Source of the DNA: Akkermansia muciniphila
GTDB lineage: Bacteria > Verrucomicrobiota > Verrucomicrobiia > Limisphaerales > JADLHS01
Length of the DNA: 36,793 bases
Direction of reading: 5' to 3'
Assembly (NCBI GenBank): GCA_945882065.1
Contig: CAMCWI010000008.1
Span: 1 to 36,793 of the forward strand
Shown here: one piece after another, positions 18,819 to 28,195 of the stretch
Layout: each line of letters opens with the position of its first letter
Position numbering within the stretch: the first letter of the stretch is position 1
Made by a program: the position numbers and the translations under genes
The notes under the pieces: generated by a model
The model's database searches: none
What the model was told of the DNA's origin: nothing
Seen by the model: only the letters and a program-made list of their open reading frames with translations

Positions 18819-20309
18819 TCAGTTCTGTTTTCCTAACGCCGCCGCCATCACTTCATGTGCATCGGTCTTGGCGAGGAGCATTGCAGTAATCGTTCCGCCG
18901 CGCATGACGGCGATGCGGTCGCTCATGCCGAGGACTTCCGGCAGGTCGCTCGAAATCATCAGCACGGCCAGACCTTCCTTGGCAAGGCGACGGATGATCT
19001 TGTGGATTTCACTTTTTGCACCCACGTCCACGCCTTGAGTTGGTTCGTCGAGAATGAGCAGCTTGGGTTTTGTCGCGAGCCAGCGGGCAAGGGAAACCTT
19101 TTGCTGATTGCCGCCGCTCAACGAACCGCCGGGTGCGTCGGGGCCGTACGCTTTCACGCCGAGATCGTGGGTGAAATCCAGTGCTAGTTGTCTCTCCGCA
19201 CCAAAGCGCAACCATGTGCCGGGAAAAACGCGGTCGTGAATCGCCATGGTCATGTTATGCGCGATGGGCATTTCCAAAATTACGCCGTGGCGGCGACGAT
19301 CTTCCGGCACATATGCGATGCCGTGCGCGACAGCTTCCTTCGGTGTTGAAATCGTGATGCGCTGGCCATTCAACAGAATTTCGCCAGAGTCGGCGGGCGT
19401 GATGCCGAAGATCACCCGCGCTAGTTCCGTGCGCCCCGCGCCGACTAATCCTGCCATGCCGACGATTTCGCCAGCTCGCACATCCAGCGAGATATTCTCC
19501 ACGCCACCTGCCGCGCAACCGAGGTTCTTGAGCGAAAGAACAACATTGCCTGCTGCGCTTTCGGACGGCGGATAGATGGCTGAAACCTCGCGGCCCACCA
19601 TGAGTTTGATTAGCGAGGACTCGTTCATCTCGCCGACTTTGTTTGTTCCGACGCTCTCGCCGTCGCGCAACACTGTTACGCGATCGGCTAGCGCAAAGAT
19701 TTCTTCGAGGCGATGCGAGATGTAGATGACGCCTACGCCGCTCGCACGCAAATCCTTCACGACGGCGAACAACAGATGCTGCTCCTTCTGTGTGAGCGAC
19801 GCGGTCGGCTCGTCCATGATGACGATGCGGGCACCCGCGCCGAGCGCGCAGGCGATTTCGACGAGTTGCTGCTCAGGCATCGAGAGGGAGCGAACTTCTG
19901 CATCTGGCGAAATCTCTGCGCCGATGCGTTTGAGAAGCTCGGCGGCACGCTGTTGGCGTATGGCCCAATTCACTTTGCGAAATACCGACGCGGATTCGAG
20001 TCTCAGGCCGATGTTTTCTGCGACGGTGAGGTCGGGGAACAACGCGGGCTGCTGATAAATGCAGGCGATGCCGAGTTTGTGTGCGGACGCGGGCGTGAGT
20101 TGCGAAACGCTTTCGCCGTTGATCTTGATTGAGCCGCCGTCGGGTTGGTGCGCGCCGGTGATGACCTTGATGAGGGTGGATTTGCCTGCGCCATTTTCGC
20201 CGAGCAACGCGTGGACTTCGCCCGCATGCAGATCAAACGACACCCCCTTGAGCGCGCGCACCGCGCCGAAGGATTTCGTCACTGCTGAAAGTTGGAGGAG
20301 AGTTTTCAA
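18819..20309 (-). CDS. Sugar ABC transporter ATP-binding protein, two ATPase domains (RbsA/RhaT-like)
   Basis: GENGAGKSTLIKVITG, SMPEQQLVEIA, IVIMDEPTASLTQKE; second half LSGGNQQKVSLARWLATKPKLLILDEPTQGVDVGAK. Confidence 0.95.
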   Translation of the reverse strand: MKTLLQLSAVTKSFGAVRALKGVSFDLHAGEVHALLGENGAGKSTLIKVITGAHQPDGGSIKINGESVSQLTPASAHKLGIACIYQQPALFPDLTVAENIGLRLESASVFRKVNWAIRQQRAAELLKRIGAEISPDAEVRSLSMPEQQLVEIACALGAGARIVIMDEPTASLTQKEQHLLFAVVKDLRASGVGVIYISHRLEEIFALADRVTVLRDGESVGTNKVGEMNESSLIKLMVGREVSAIYPPSESAAGNVVLSLKNLGCAAGGVENISLDVRAGEIVGMAGLVGAGRTELARVIFGITPADSGEILLNGQRITISTPKEAVAHGIAYVPEDRRRHGVILEMPIAHNMTMAIHDRVFPGTWLRFGAERQLALDFTHDLGVKAYGPDAPGGSLSGGNQQKVSLARWLATKPKLLILDEPTQGVDVGAKSEIHKIIRRLAKEGLAVLMISSDLPEVLGMSDRIAVMRGGTITAMLLAKTDAHEVMAAALGKQN

Positions 20310-20490
20310 AACGTTAATCCGTTCCGGGCGTGAAGAAACTTCCTGCTGCGAGTCCGCTGAGCCGGTTCAGATTGAAGCCAAAAAATGGGTTCGTCATCCA
20401 AGCCAGGATTTTGCGGAAACACGCTCTGAAAGCAAGGCTAACGCTGTTCGCAAATACGGGGTGATCGCATCTCAGTTTTTTGGAGTCTCA

Positions 20491-20607
20491 CATTAACGCC
20501 AGGCTTCAGCCTGGTGTGAGGCGTGAACTCCGTCACGACCCGAAAACGGTTAAACCCGTTCTCGCCTCTCCCTCCACATAACACCCGGATGAGTCCGGGT
20601 GTTAATG
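20491..20607. repeat. Multi-arm palindromic module
   Basis: Outer CATTAACGCC / GGTGTTAATG; internal CCAGGCT-TC-AGCCTGG (20499-20514), GAGGCG/CGCCTC, CGTGA/TCACG, and perfect TAACACCCGGA-TGAG-TCCGGGTGTTA (20579-20604). Confidence 0.8.
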
Positions 20608-20694
20608 AGAAAAACCCGCTGCTCACAAAAACTGAGATGCGCCTGCGTGACTGAAAGTGCGGCACAAGTGGCGGCGTGCTGAGAAGGGGTGTTC

Positions 20695-20955
20695 CCCCGA
20701 AAGCGTTCGGGGTTGAGTTGGAGTTCACGCTTTAGCTTGTCGAGGCGGAAGGGGACACGCTAAACCATCTTGCGTGCGTGCGTTGCTGCGCCCGAGGACG
20801 GGCGCACTGCTCCAAACGCTTCGCGCAGTTGGTAGGGCGGGCAGTCCTCTGCCCGCCGCCTGTTGGAACGGGCGCGTCCTGCTTTACCACGACGGCGCGC
20901 ACGGAGTGGCGCGCCCTACCGTTTGGACAGCCCGGACTTGTCCGCGCTGTCCAAA
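20695..20955. repeat. Run of short perfect or near-perfect hairpins
   Basis: CCCCGAA-AGCG-TTCGGGG (20695-20712); TGCGCCCG-AGGA-CGGGCGCA (20787-20806); GGCGGGCAG-TCCT-CTGCCCGCC (20836-20857) inside GGTAGGGCG/CGCCCTACC (20831-20920); TTTGGACAGCcCGGAC-TT-GTCCGcGCTGTCCAAA (20922-20955). Confidence 0.85.
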
Positions 20956-21038
20956 GTAATCGGACTTTCACAACGCTGCTTTTCCATCGCATTGCCAAAT
21001 GTTTGCACGGCAGTCCTTCCACCTCCACCTGATTTCGG

Positions 21039-21078
21039 CGCGCCAAGTTGGCGCGACCGGTGGCGTTGAGCCAACGCC
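21039..21078. repeat. Two further short hairpins immediately upstream of ffh
   Basis: CGCGCCAA-G-TTGGCGCG (21039-21055) and GGCGTTG-AGC-CAACGCC (21062-21078). Confidence 0.75.
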
Positions 21079-21117
21079 CATCTTGCCTATTGTCCCGGGA
21101 AAATTTACGCTGACACT

Positions 21118-22479
21118 ATGTTCGAATCGCTCAGTAACAAGCTCCAGAATACTTTCCGCAACTTGCGCGGCCTCGGAAAAATCTCCGAGACCAACGTCAC
21201 TGATGCGTTGCGCGATGTGCGCATGGCATTGCTGGAAGCCGATGTGAATTTCAAGGTGGCGCGGGATTTCATTGAACGCGTCCAGACCAAATCCATCGGC
21301 GCGGAAGTCATCCAGAGCGTTCAGCCCGGCCAGCAGATCGTCAAAATCATCTCGGATGAACTCACTGAACTGCTCGGCTCGCAGAATGCCGGAATCAACT
21401 TCGACAAGAATCCAACCAGCATCATGATGGTTGGTTTGCATGGCGCGGGCAAAACCACTTCCTCCGGCAAACTCGCGAGGCTTATCCAGAAACAAGGTCG
21501 CCAGCCGTTACTCGTCGCAGCGGACGTGTATCGCCCGGCGGCGATGGAACAGCTCGAAACGCTCGGCAAGCAACTCGACATCCCCGTATTCGTGAAGCGC
21601 GGTGAGACCGATGTGTTGAAGATTGCGCGCGAGGCGTTGGCTTTCGCAGAAGCGAACAATCGCAATACGATCATCTTCGACACGGCGGGTCGCTTGCAGA
21701 TTGATGAACCGCTCGTGCAGGAACTCGTGCGCCTGCGCGACCTCGTGAAGCCGCAGGAAATTCTCCTCGTGCTCGACGCGGCCACCGGTCAGGAAGCGGT
21801 GAATGTCGCCACGCATTTCGATCAAGCGCTGAACATCACGGGGTCAATCCTCACTAAGCTGGACGGCGACGCGCGCGGCGGCGCGGCGTTGAGCATGAAA
21901 TCCGTCACCGGCAAGCCCATCAAGTTCATGGGCGTTGGCGAAAAGTTGGAAGACTTTGAGCCGTTTCATCCTGAGCGCATGGCGTCGCGGATTCTCGGCA
22001 TGGGCGACGTGGTGAGTTTGGTTGAAAAGGCGGCGGAAGCCGTGAGCGAAGACGATGCGCGGCGCATGGAAGAAAAGATGCGCAAAGGCGAGTTCTCGCT
22101 GGAAGATTTTCTCGAACAGTTGCGCCAGATGAAGAAGCTCGGCCCGCTCGAAGACTTGATGAAGATGCTGCCCGGGGGCGCGGCAGCGATGAAAGGTCAG
22201 GACATGTCGAAACAGGAAAAAGAATTCGTCCGCATGGAAGCGATGATCTGCGGCATGACGCCGAAGGAACGTGCGACACCGCAAATCCTGAACGCGAAAC
22301 GCCGCATCCGCATCGCCAAAGGCAGCGGCACGAGCGTGACGGAGTTGAACACCATGCTGAACAAGTTCACGCAGATGCAACAGATGATGAAAAAGATGGG
22401 CAAGATGCAAAAGATGATGGCGAAGATGGGCGGCATGGGCGGTATGGGCAGCGGAATGCCAGGGATGTTTGGGCGGTGA
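21118..22479 (+). CDS. ffh: Signal recognition particle protein Ffh/SRP54
   Basis: MFESLSNKLQNTFRNLRG, GLHGAGKTTSSGKLA, DVYRPAAMEQL, DTAGRLQIDEPL, TKLDGDARGGAALS, Met-rich M domain. Confidence 0.98.
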   Translation: MFESLSNKLQNTFRNLRGLGKISETNVTDALRDVRMALLEADVNFKVARDFIERVQTKSIGAEVIQSVQPGQQIVKIISDELTELLGSQNAGINFDKNPTSIMMVGLHGAGKTTSSGKLARLIQKQGRQPLLVAADVYRPAAMEQLETLGKQLDIPVFVKRGETDVLKIAREALAFAEANNRNTIIFDTAGRLQIDEPLVQELVRLRDLVKPQEILLVLDAATGQEAVNVATHFDQALNITGSILTKLDGDARGGAALSMKSVTGKPIKFMGVGEKLEDFEPFHPERMASRILGMGDVVSLVEKAAEAVSEDDARRMEEKMRKGEFSLEDFLEQLRQMKKLGPLEDLMKMLPGGAAAMKGQDMSKQEKEFVRMEAMICGMTPKERATPQILNAKRRIRIAKGSGTSVTELNTMLNKFTQMQQMMKKMGKMQKMMAKMGGMGGMGSGMPGMFGR

Positions 22480-22509
22480 TGCAAAGACCGCTGAGTTCAA
22501 ATTGACTTC

Positions 22510-23025
22510 ATGAAGGCTCTGGCAAATTCTCCGTGCGTGTCTGAACTGCTCTGGTACGTGGCGCACACCAAACCACGTCGCGAAAAAAAACTGGCGGAGT
22601 TTTGCGAGCGTGAAGGTTTTGCCTTCGCGTTGCCTTGCTATGATTCCACCCGGAAGTATCGGGGCAAATCCGTCGTCTTCCACAAACCGCTATTTCCCAG
22701 CTACGTTTTTCTCCAATTGCTTCCGCGCGACGCTTCTACAATCCGACAAAACGATCTTATCGCGAATCTGCTGGATGTTTTCGATCAAGCCACTCTTGCG
22801 CGGCAGTTAAGGGAAATTCTCACGGCATTAGAATCAGGACTGGTCTTGCAAGTCGCGCCGGATATCGGCGAAGGTGCTCGCGTGCGCATCAAGTCTGGCC
22901 CGTTGCAAGGCGTCGAAGGTTGGGTGGAAAAACGACAAGGTATCAATGTGGTGTTGCTGAGGCTGGATTTCATCAATCAAGCCGCCGCTGTGAAAGTCGA
23001 GGCCGGATTGCTTGAGCCGATTTGA
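22510..23025 (+). CDS. NusG-family antitermination factor paralogue
   Basis: LWYVAHTKPRREKKLAEFCEREGF, LFPSYVFLQL, KOW-like GARVRIKSGPLQGVEGWVE. Confidence 0.85.
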   Translation: MKALANSPCVSELLWYVAHTKPRREKKLAEFCEREGFAFALPCYDSTRKYRGKSVVFHKPLFPSYVFLQLLPRDASTIRQNDLIANLLDVFDQATLARQLREILTALESGLVLQVAPDIGEGARVRIKSGPLQGVEGWVEKRQGINVVLLRLDFINQAAAVKVEAGLLEPI

Positions 23026-23095
23026 GAAGTCCCGAACTGGTTTCCTTCCTTTCGCAAACTTGCGCTTTGCTTCGCGCAATCTAAACTCCCGCCCC

Positions 23096-24391
23096 ATGCA
23101 TGATTTTCGTTATGTCGGAAACAAACTTTACTGCGAAGGCGTCTCCATCGAGACGCTCGCGAAGAAACACGGCACGCCGCTGTACGTCTATTCTCAAGCC
23201 ACGCTGACCCGTCGGTTTTTGGAATTGGATCGCGCCATGTCTCAGGTGGATCACCTCGTGTGCTTCGCCATGAAATCAAATTCCAATCAATCCGTACTCC
23301 GCACCATCGCCAATCTCGGCGGCGGCTTTGACATCGTCAGCGGCGGCGAACTGCAACGCGTCATCGCGGCGGGCGGCGATGCGAAGAAATGCGTGTTCGC
23401 CGGCGTGGGCAAGACAGAGGCGGAGATCGAGTTCGCTTTACGCAATGGAGTTTATTCCTTCAACGCTGAGAGCGAGCCGGAGTTACAGCGCATCAATAAA
23501 GTCGCGGCCCGCTTGAAGAAGGTCGCGCCCGTGGCTGTGCGATTGAATCCAAACGTGGACGCCAAGACGCACGCCAAGATCACCACTGGCACTTACGAAA
23601 ATAAATTCGGCATCGCGTTTGAAGACATCGCAGGGGTGTATGCGCGCGCGTCGAAGCTGAAAAATTTGCGCCTGCGCGGATTGCAGATGCACATCGGCTC
23701 GCAACTCACGGACGTTAATCCGTTCGAGTCGGCGGTGAAGAAGGTCGTCCCCGTGGTGGAAGCGTTAAAGGCTAAGCACGGCATCGAGTTCTTCAGCATC
23801 GGCGGCGGTGTGGGCATCGTTTATCAGGACGCACTCGCCAGCGGCGATGCGAAGTGGTGGAACAAGGAGGGTAAAAACATCCTTACGCCCCAGAAGTACG
23901 CAGCGCGATTGCTGCCACTGCTCAAGCCGCTGGGGCTTCGCATCCTGATGGAGCCGGGACGCTATATCTCGGGCAATTCCGGCATCCTTGTCACGCGCGT
24001 TGAGTACGTGAAGCGTACCGGAAAAAAGAATTTTGTTATCGTGGATGGCGCAATGAACGATCTCATCCGCCCTGCATTCTATGACGCGTATCACGAGATT
24101 GTCCCGCTCACGAAGAAGGGTGGAGCGACGATTTCCTCAGATGTGGTTGGCCCGGTGTGCGAATCAGGCGATTACTTCTGCAAAGACCGCGAACTGCCGA
24201 AAGTGGGCGAAGGCGATCATCTCGCGCTATTAAGCGCTGGCGCATATGGCTTCGTAATGGCGTCGAGCTACAACACGCGTTCGCTGGTGGCAGAGGTCTT
24301 GGTCAGCGGCAAGAAATCCGCTGTAGTTCGGGCGCGTCAGCCGGTGAAAGACATCTGGGCGGGCGAGTCTGTGGCGGCGTGGTTGAAGTGA
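23096..24391 (+). CDS. lysA: Diaminopimelate decarboxylase
   Basis: GTPLYVYSQ, FAMKSNSNQSVL, GGGFDIVSGGEL, LQMHIGSQL, EPGRYISGNSG, GPVCESGDYF, GAYGFVMASSYN. Confidence 0.95.
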   Translation: MHDFRYVGNKLYCEGVSIETLAKKHGTPLYVYSQATLTRRFLELDRAMSQVDHLVCFAMKSNSNQSVLRTIANLGGGFDIVSGGELQRVIAAGGDAKKCVFAGVGKTEAEIEFALRNGVYSFNAESEPELQRINKVAARLKKVAPVAVRLNPNVDAKTHAKITTGTYENKFGIAFEDIAGVYARASKLKNLRLRGLQMHIGSQLTDVNPFESAVKKVVPVVEALKAKHGIEFFSIGGGVGIVYQDALASGDAKWWNKEGKNILTPQKYAARLLPLLKPLGLRILMEPGRYISGNSGILVTRVEYVKRTGKKNFVIVDGAMNDLIRPAFYDAYHEIVPLTKKGGATISSDVVGPVCESGDYFCKDRELPKVGEGDHLALLSAGAYGFVMASSYNTRSLVAEVLVSGKKSAVVRARQPVKDIWAGESVAAWLK

Positions 24392-24473
24392 GAGCGATAA
24401 TACGCCGGAATAGAGGTTGAACTTAGAGTTGTTCACGCAAATAATCCGCACAACCAGTCATACGTTGTAATTC

Positions 24474-25100
24474 ATGAACGAGTGGAACATTCAATCCCGA
24501 GGACACGCCTGCTCGGCGTGCCAGTCAGCTTTCGCGGACAAGCAGGTTTATCACACGCTGCTGCTGGACGGCTCACCCGATCTACTCCGTTCGGACGTGT
24601 GCGAACCTTGCTGGCAAAAACAAACTGCTGACCACGCGAATCCCAAAGGTCTGATCTCCCGCTGGCAGGGCAACTACATCGCTCCGACCCCCGCAGTCGA
24701 AGCCATCCACAAGGAAACCGCCGAGACGCTGCTCAAGAAACTCATCGAGCAGAATGATCCGCGTTACATCCCGGCGGGCTTCATCCTAGCCGTGATGCTC
24801 GAACGCAAACGCATCCTCAAAGTGAAGGAGCAGATCATGCGCGAAGGTCGTCGCACCTTCATTTACGAGCAAGCCAAGACGGGCGATGTCTTCACAATCA
24901 CCGATCCCGATCTGCATCTGAACCAGCTTGAACAAGTGCAACGCGATGTCGCGCATCTGTTGGAACACGGCTTCAGCTCGCCTAAACTCGAAGGCTCCGT
25001 GCCGGTGAATCAGCCTGAAGTCGTCGCTGCTCCAGCGGATGCAACCGTAGCTTCTGGCGAAAGCGAAGCCGCCAACGCTGAACCTGCAACTGTTGCTTAA
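24474..25100 (+). CDS. Conserved hypothetical protein with putative Zn-binding CxxC pairs
   Basis: CSACQSAF...DVCEPCWQKQ; long intact ORF, compact spacing with rnc. Confidence 0.75.
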   Translation: MNEWNIQSRGHACSACQSAFADKQVYHTLLLDGSPDLLRSDVCEPCWQKQTADHANPKGLISRWQGNYIAPTPAVEAIHKETAETLLKKLIEQNDPRYIPAGFILAVMLERKRILKVKEQIMREGRRTFIYEQAKTGDVFTITDPDLHLNQLEQVQRDVAHLLEHGFSSPKLEGSVPVNQPEVVAAPADATVASGESEAANAEPATVA

Positions 25101-25110
25101 CCTTTGCGCC

Positions 25111-25812
25111 GTGCCTGATCTCGCCGTTCTCCAAGCCCGACTTGGTTATGATTTTCGCGATGAGAGCCTGCTGCTCGTCGCCGTTACGCATCCGTCAGTG
25201 GCGCACGAACTCGGCGCGCCCGTGCAACACAATCAGCGTCTGGAATTCCTCGGCGACGCCGTGCTGCAACTTGCTTTGACGCGCGAACTCTATGAACGAT
25301 TTCCCGGCTTCAGCGAAGGTCCTTTGACCAAGGCGCGCGCCAAACTGGTGAACCGCCGCTCGCTCGCCGTGCGTGGTCGCTCGCTTGAACTAGGTCAGCA
25401 CCTTATCCTGAGTCGTGGCGAAGAATCCCACGGTGGACGTGAACGATCCTCTGCCATTGCAGACGCCTACGAGTCTGTCGTCGGGGCGATATTTTTGGAC
25501 GGCGGCTATGATGCGGCGCGTGAATTTATTCTGCGTGAATTCAGTTCCGGCTTTGGCGAGGTCAGCGCGATTCCCGTGCTGGACAATCCCAAGGGAGAGT
25601 TGCAGGAATTGTTGCAGGCAAAGTCACCCGTCGCACCGAGGTATCACGTCATTTCCGCAACCGGCCCGGATCACGACCGCATGTTTGAATGCACAGTTCA
25701 TCACGCAGGAGTGGAACTCGCGAGCGGCTCTGGCAAAAGCAAGAAAGCCGCAGAGAGCGAAGCGGCTCAGGCCGCTTTGAATAAATTGCGCGAAGAACAG
25801 CCGACACCGTAA
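25111..25812 (+). CDS. rnc: Ribonuclease III (GTG start; alternative TTG at 25093)
   Basis: QRLEFLGDAVLQLALTRELYERFP signature, ADAYESVVGAIFLDGGYDAAREF, C-terminal dsRBD. Confidence 0.95.
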   Translation: MPDLAVLQARLGYDFRDESLLLVAVTHPSVAHELGAPVQHNQRLEFLGDAVLQLALTRELYERFPGFSEGPLTKARAKLVNRRSLAVRGRSLELGQHLILSRGEESHGGRERSSAIADAYESVVGAIFLDGGYDAAREFILREFSSGFGEVSAIPVLDNPKGELQELLQAKSPVAPRYHVISATGPDHDRMFECTVHHAGVELASGSGKSKKAAESEAAQAALNKLREEQPTP

Positions 25813-25825
25813 AAGTTCTCTCCCT

Positions 25826-26614
25826 ATGAAATCTTTGTTCAACTCCGCATCGAAAAGTTTAATCGGTGTCGTTCACCTCCGCCCGCTGCTCGGCTCACCG
25901 CGTTGGGGCGGCGATCTCAAATCACTCATCGCCTTCGCCGTGGCGGATGCGATTGCCTACGAACGCGGCGGCGCGAACGCCATCTTCGTCGAGAACTTTG
26001 GCGACGTGCCATTCACCAAAACTTCCGTCGGCCCGGAAACCATCGCGGCAATGACGGCAGCGGGTTGCGCGATCCGTGCGGCGGTGAAATTGCCCATCGG
26101 GTTCAATGTGTTGCGAAATGACGCCTGTGCCGCGCTCGCACTTTGCGCCGCGTGCGATGGTGATTTCATCCGTGTGAACATCCACACCGGCGCGATGCTC
26201 ACCGATCAAGGATTGATCGAAGGCGACGCATTCAACACGGTGCGCTATCGCGAACGCGTCCGCCCCGGCGCAAAGATTTTTGCCGATGTCCATGTGAAGC
26301 ACGCCGTGCCGCTCGGCGATTGGAGCATCGAGGACAGCGCCCACGACACTGTGGAGCGTGGGTTGGCAGATGCGCTCATCGTCTCTGGAGTTGGAACAGG
26401 TCAAGCCGCAGACATGGCGGATGTGGAACGTGTTCGGCGCGCATGTCCGAAAACCAAACTGTTGCTCGGCAGCGGCGTGAACGTGACAAACGTGAAAGAT
26501 TATCTGCGCTTCGCAGACGGGGTCATCGTGGGATCGTCATTAAAGAAGGACGGTAAGCTGGCAAACCCAGTGGATACGAAGCGCGTCGCCGCACTGGTCA
26601 AAGCGATGCGGTGA
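25826..26614 (+). CDS. BtpA/SgcQ family protein
   Basis: GVVHLRPLLGSPRWGG, ERGGANAIFVENFGDVPFTK, LPIGFNVLRNDACAALALC, FIRVNIHTGAMLTDQGLIEG, ALIVSGVGTGQA. Confidence 0.88.
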   Translation: MKSLFNSASKSLIGVVHLRPLLGSPRWGGDLKSLIAFAVADAIAYERGGANAIFVENFGDVPFTKTSVGPETIAAMTAAGCAIRAAVKLPIGFNVLRNDACAALALCAACDGDFIRVNIHTGAMLTDQGLIEGDAFNTVRYRERVRPGAKIFADVHVKHAVPLGDWSIEDSAHDTVERGLADALIVSGVGTGQAADMADVERVRRACPKTKLLLGSGVNVTNVKDYLRFADGVIVGSSLKKDGKLANPVDTKRVAALVKAMR

Positions 26615-26698
26615 CGGAGTGTGTCCGTCCCCGGGCACAGCGACATGCTAGAAGCGCGTGACGTGCATTTTCCGGGCGCGCGCCGCTTTCCCGACCTG

Positions 26699-27676
26699 TT
26701 ATTTTCCCACAGGCAAAAGATCAAGCGATTCCAGCACTGCTCGAATCTTCGCCCGTTCCGGCGCACGAAATTTTTCAAACGGTTCAGCCATCAGATCATC
26801 ACAGATTCCAAGCAACGAGCAGGCGCACTTCATGCCCTTGATGACGGCGGAAGCGTGCTGCCCAACCGAGTAGATGGCGACTAGGCAGAGGAGTTTTTCC
26901 TGAAGTGTCGAGACACGGGCAGCATCTCCGGACTTTACGGCTTGAAACAATTGCACAAACAGACTCGGATGAAATTTCGCACCGCCGTTCACGCCGCCGT
27001 CACCACCACGCCGCATCGTTTCGGTGAGCAGATGCTCCGGGCCGACGAGCACCGACCAATCCGGGCGATCCTTTTTTAACGCGACGAGCTTATCGAAATA
27101 AACGAGGTCAGCAGAACTGTCCTTGAGCCCGACAATTTTTTCGAGATGCGAAAGTTGACGTAATGTTTCGGGTTCAAAGTGAACCTTGGTGAGCTGCGGC
27201 ATATTGTAAATGAACAACGGCAGCGGCTGGTCCTGCGTAAGCCGGTTCACATAATCCAACAACTCCGGTTGTGCGACGGGCAGATAGTAAGGTCCGGCGG
27301 AAACTACGGCTTGCGCGCCAGCATCCGCCACGTAACGGGCAATAGCGATGGATTCAGTGAACGCCGTGTCGGTGATCCCGACGAGGACAGGAATCCTGCC
27401 GTGCACTTGTTTGTATACGCGCTCAATCACTTCGCGCCGCAGACGATAACTTAACCCCGGCCCTTCGCCGCTCGTGTCCAGAATAAAAAGTCCATGCACG
27501 CCACCGCCGATGATGTGTTCAACGAGCCGCTCAAATCCGGCAATGTCCAGAGCATCACGGTCACGCAATGGCGTGATCATGGGCGGGACAATTCCCGAAA
27601 GGCTTTTAACCGCGACTGAAGCTCCACTCGCACCTAGCTTGGTTTTGGCTTCCGACTTGATTGGCGACAGATTCAT
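26699..27676 (-). CDS. Dihydrodipicolinate synthase/N-acetylneuraminate lyase family protein
   Basis: VPPMITPLRDRDALDIAGFERLVEHIIGGGVHGLFILDTSGEG, FIYNMPQLT, IVGLKDSSADL. Confidence 0.88.
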   Translation of the reverse strand: MNLSPIKSEAKTKLGASGASVAVKSLSGIVPPMITPLRDRDALDIAGFERLVEHIIGGGVHGLFILDTSGEGPGLSYRLRREVIERVYKQVHGRIPVLVGITDTAFTESIAIARYVADAGAQAVVSAGPYYLPVAQPELLDYVNRLTQDQPLPLFIYNMPQLTKVHFEPETLRQLSHLEKIVGLKDSSADLVYFDKLVALKKDRPDWSVLVGPEHLLTETMRRGGDGGVNGGAKFHPSLFVQLFQAVKSGDAARVSTLQEKLLCLVAIYSVGQHASAVIKGMKCACSLLGICDDLMAEPFEKFRAPERAKIRAVLESLDLLPVGK

Positions 27677-27876
27677 CTGATTGTGAGCGGCGCGGCGGAT
27701 GGAATTCTTACAGGAGCTGAAACCATCACGCATCACGCATTGCTTGCACAATAACGTGTCACAATGCAGAGATCTGGGTAAATTGAGTTGAATATCCGAT
27801 TGTATCCGCGTGTATTCAAGTTTCTAAACTCAACCGGTGGCTTGCTCTGGTCATCTGGCTGTCGTAAAACGTCCGC

Positions 27877-28068
27877 GTGTCAGACGCGACCCCGCCTGCG
27901 AATCAATCGCACGATGCATCTTTCAAGATTGCCTGCCGGACAGACGGGGTCTTTGATGGCGAACACTGGCGCTGGTGTCCGCAGTGCGGGCACGAACTGC
28001 ACAATGAGAAATGCAAGCTCCGCTGCCCGCGTTGCCATTACTTTATGAGTTGCTCGGACTTTGATTGA
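27877..28068 (+). CDS. Small zinc-ribbon protein (63 aa, GTG start)
   Basis: CPQCGHELHNEKCKLRCPRCHYFMSCSDFD, paired CxxC knuckles. Confidence 0.7.
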   Translation: MSDATPPANQSHDASFKIACRTDGVFDGEHWRWCPQCGHELHNEKCKLRCPRCHYFMSCSDFD

Positions 28069-28195
28069 ATGCCTCACTGCAAACCGCGTGGTTCGTAAAA
28101 TCGCTACGCGTGCACTGCGTTCCGGCCCACATATCCGTGTCAGAAGCCAAGTTTGACAGGGCTTTCGCGCGCCCCAATAGTCTTCCGTAGCCTTG

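Noticed and set aside
20491-21078. CRISPR-like array
   Set aside because: The palindromes differ in sequence and spacing; no identical direct repeats with unique spacers and no cas genes
21844-22683. 279-aa minus-strand ORF (His-rich)
   Set aside because: Antisense of ffh and the nusG-like gene; the His-rich look is the reverse complement of Met/Lys/Ala-rich codons in the Ffh M domain
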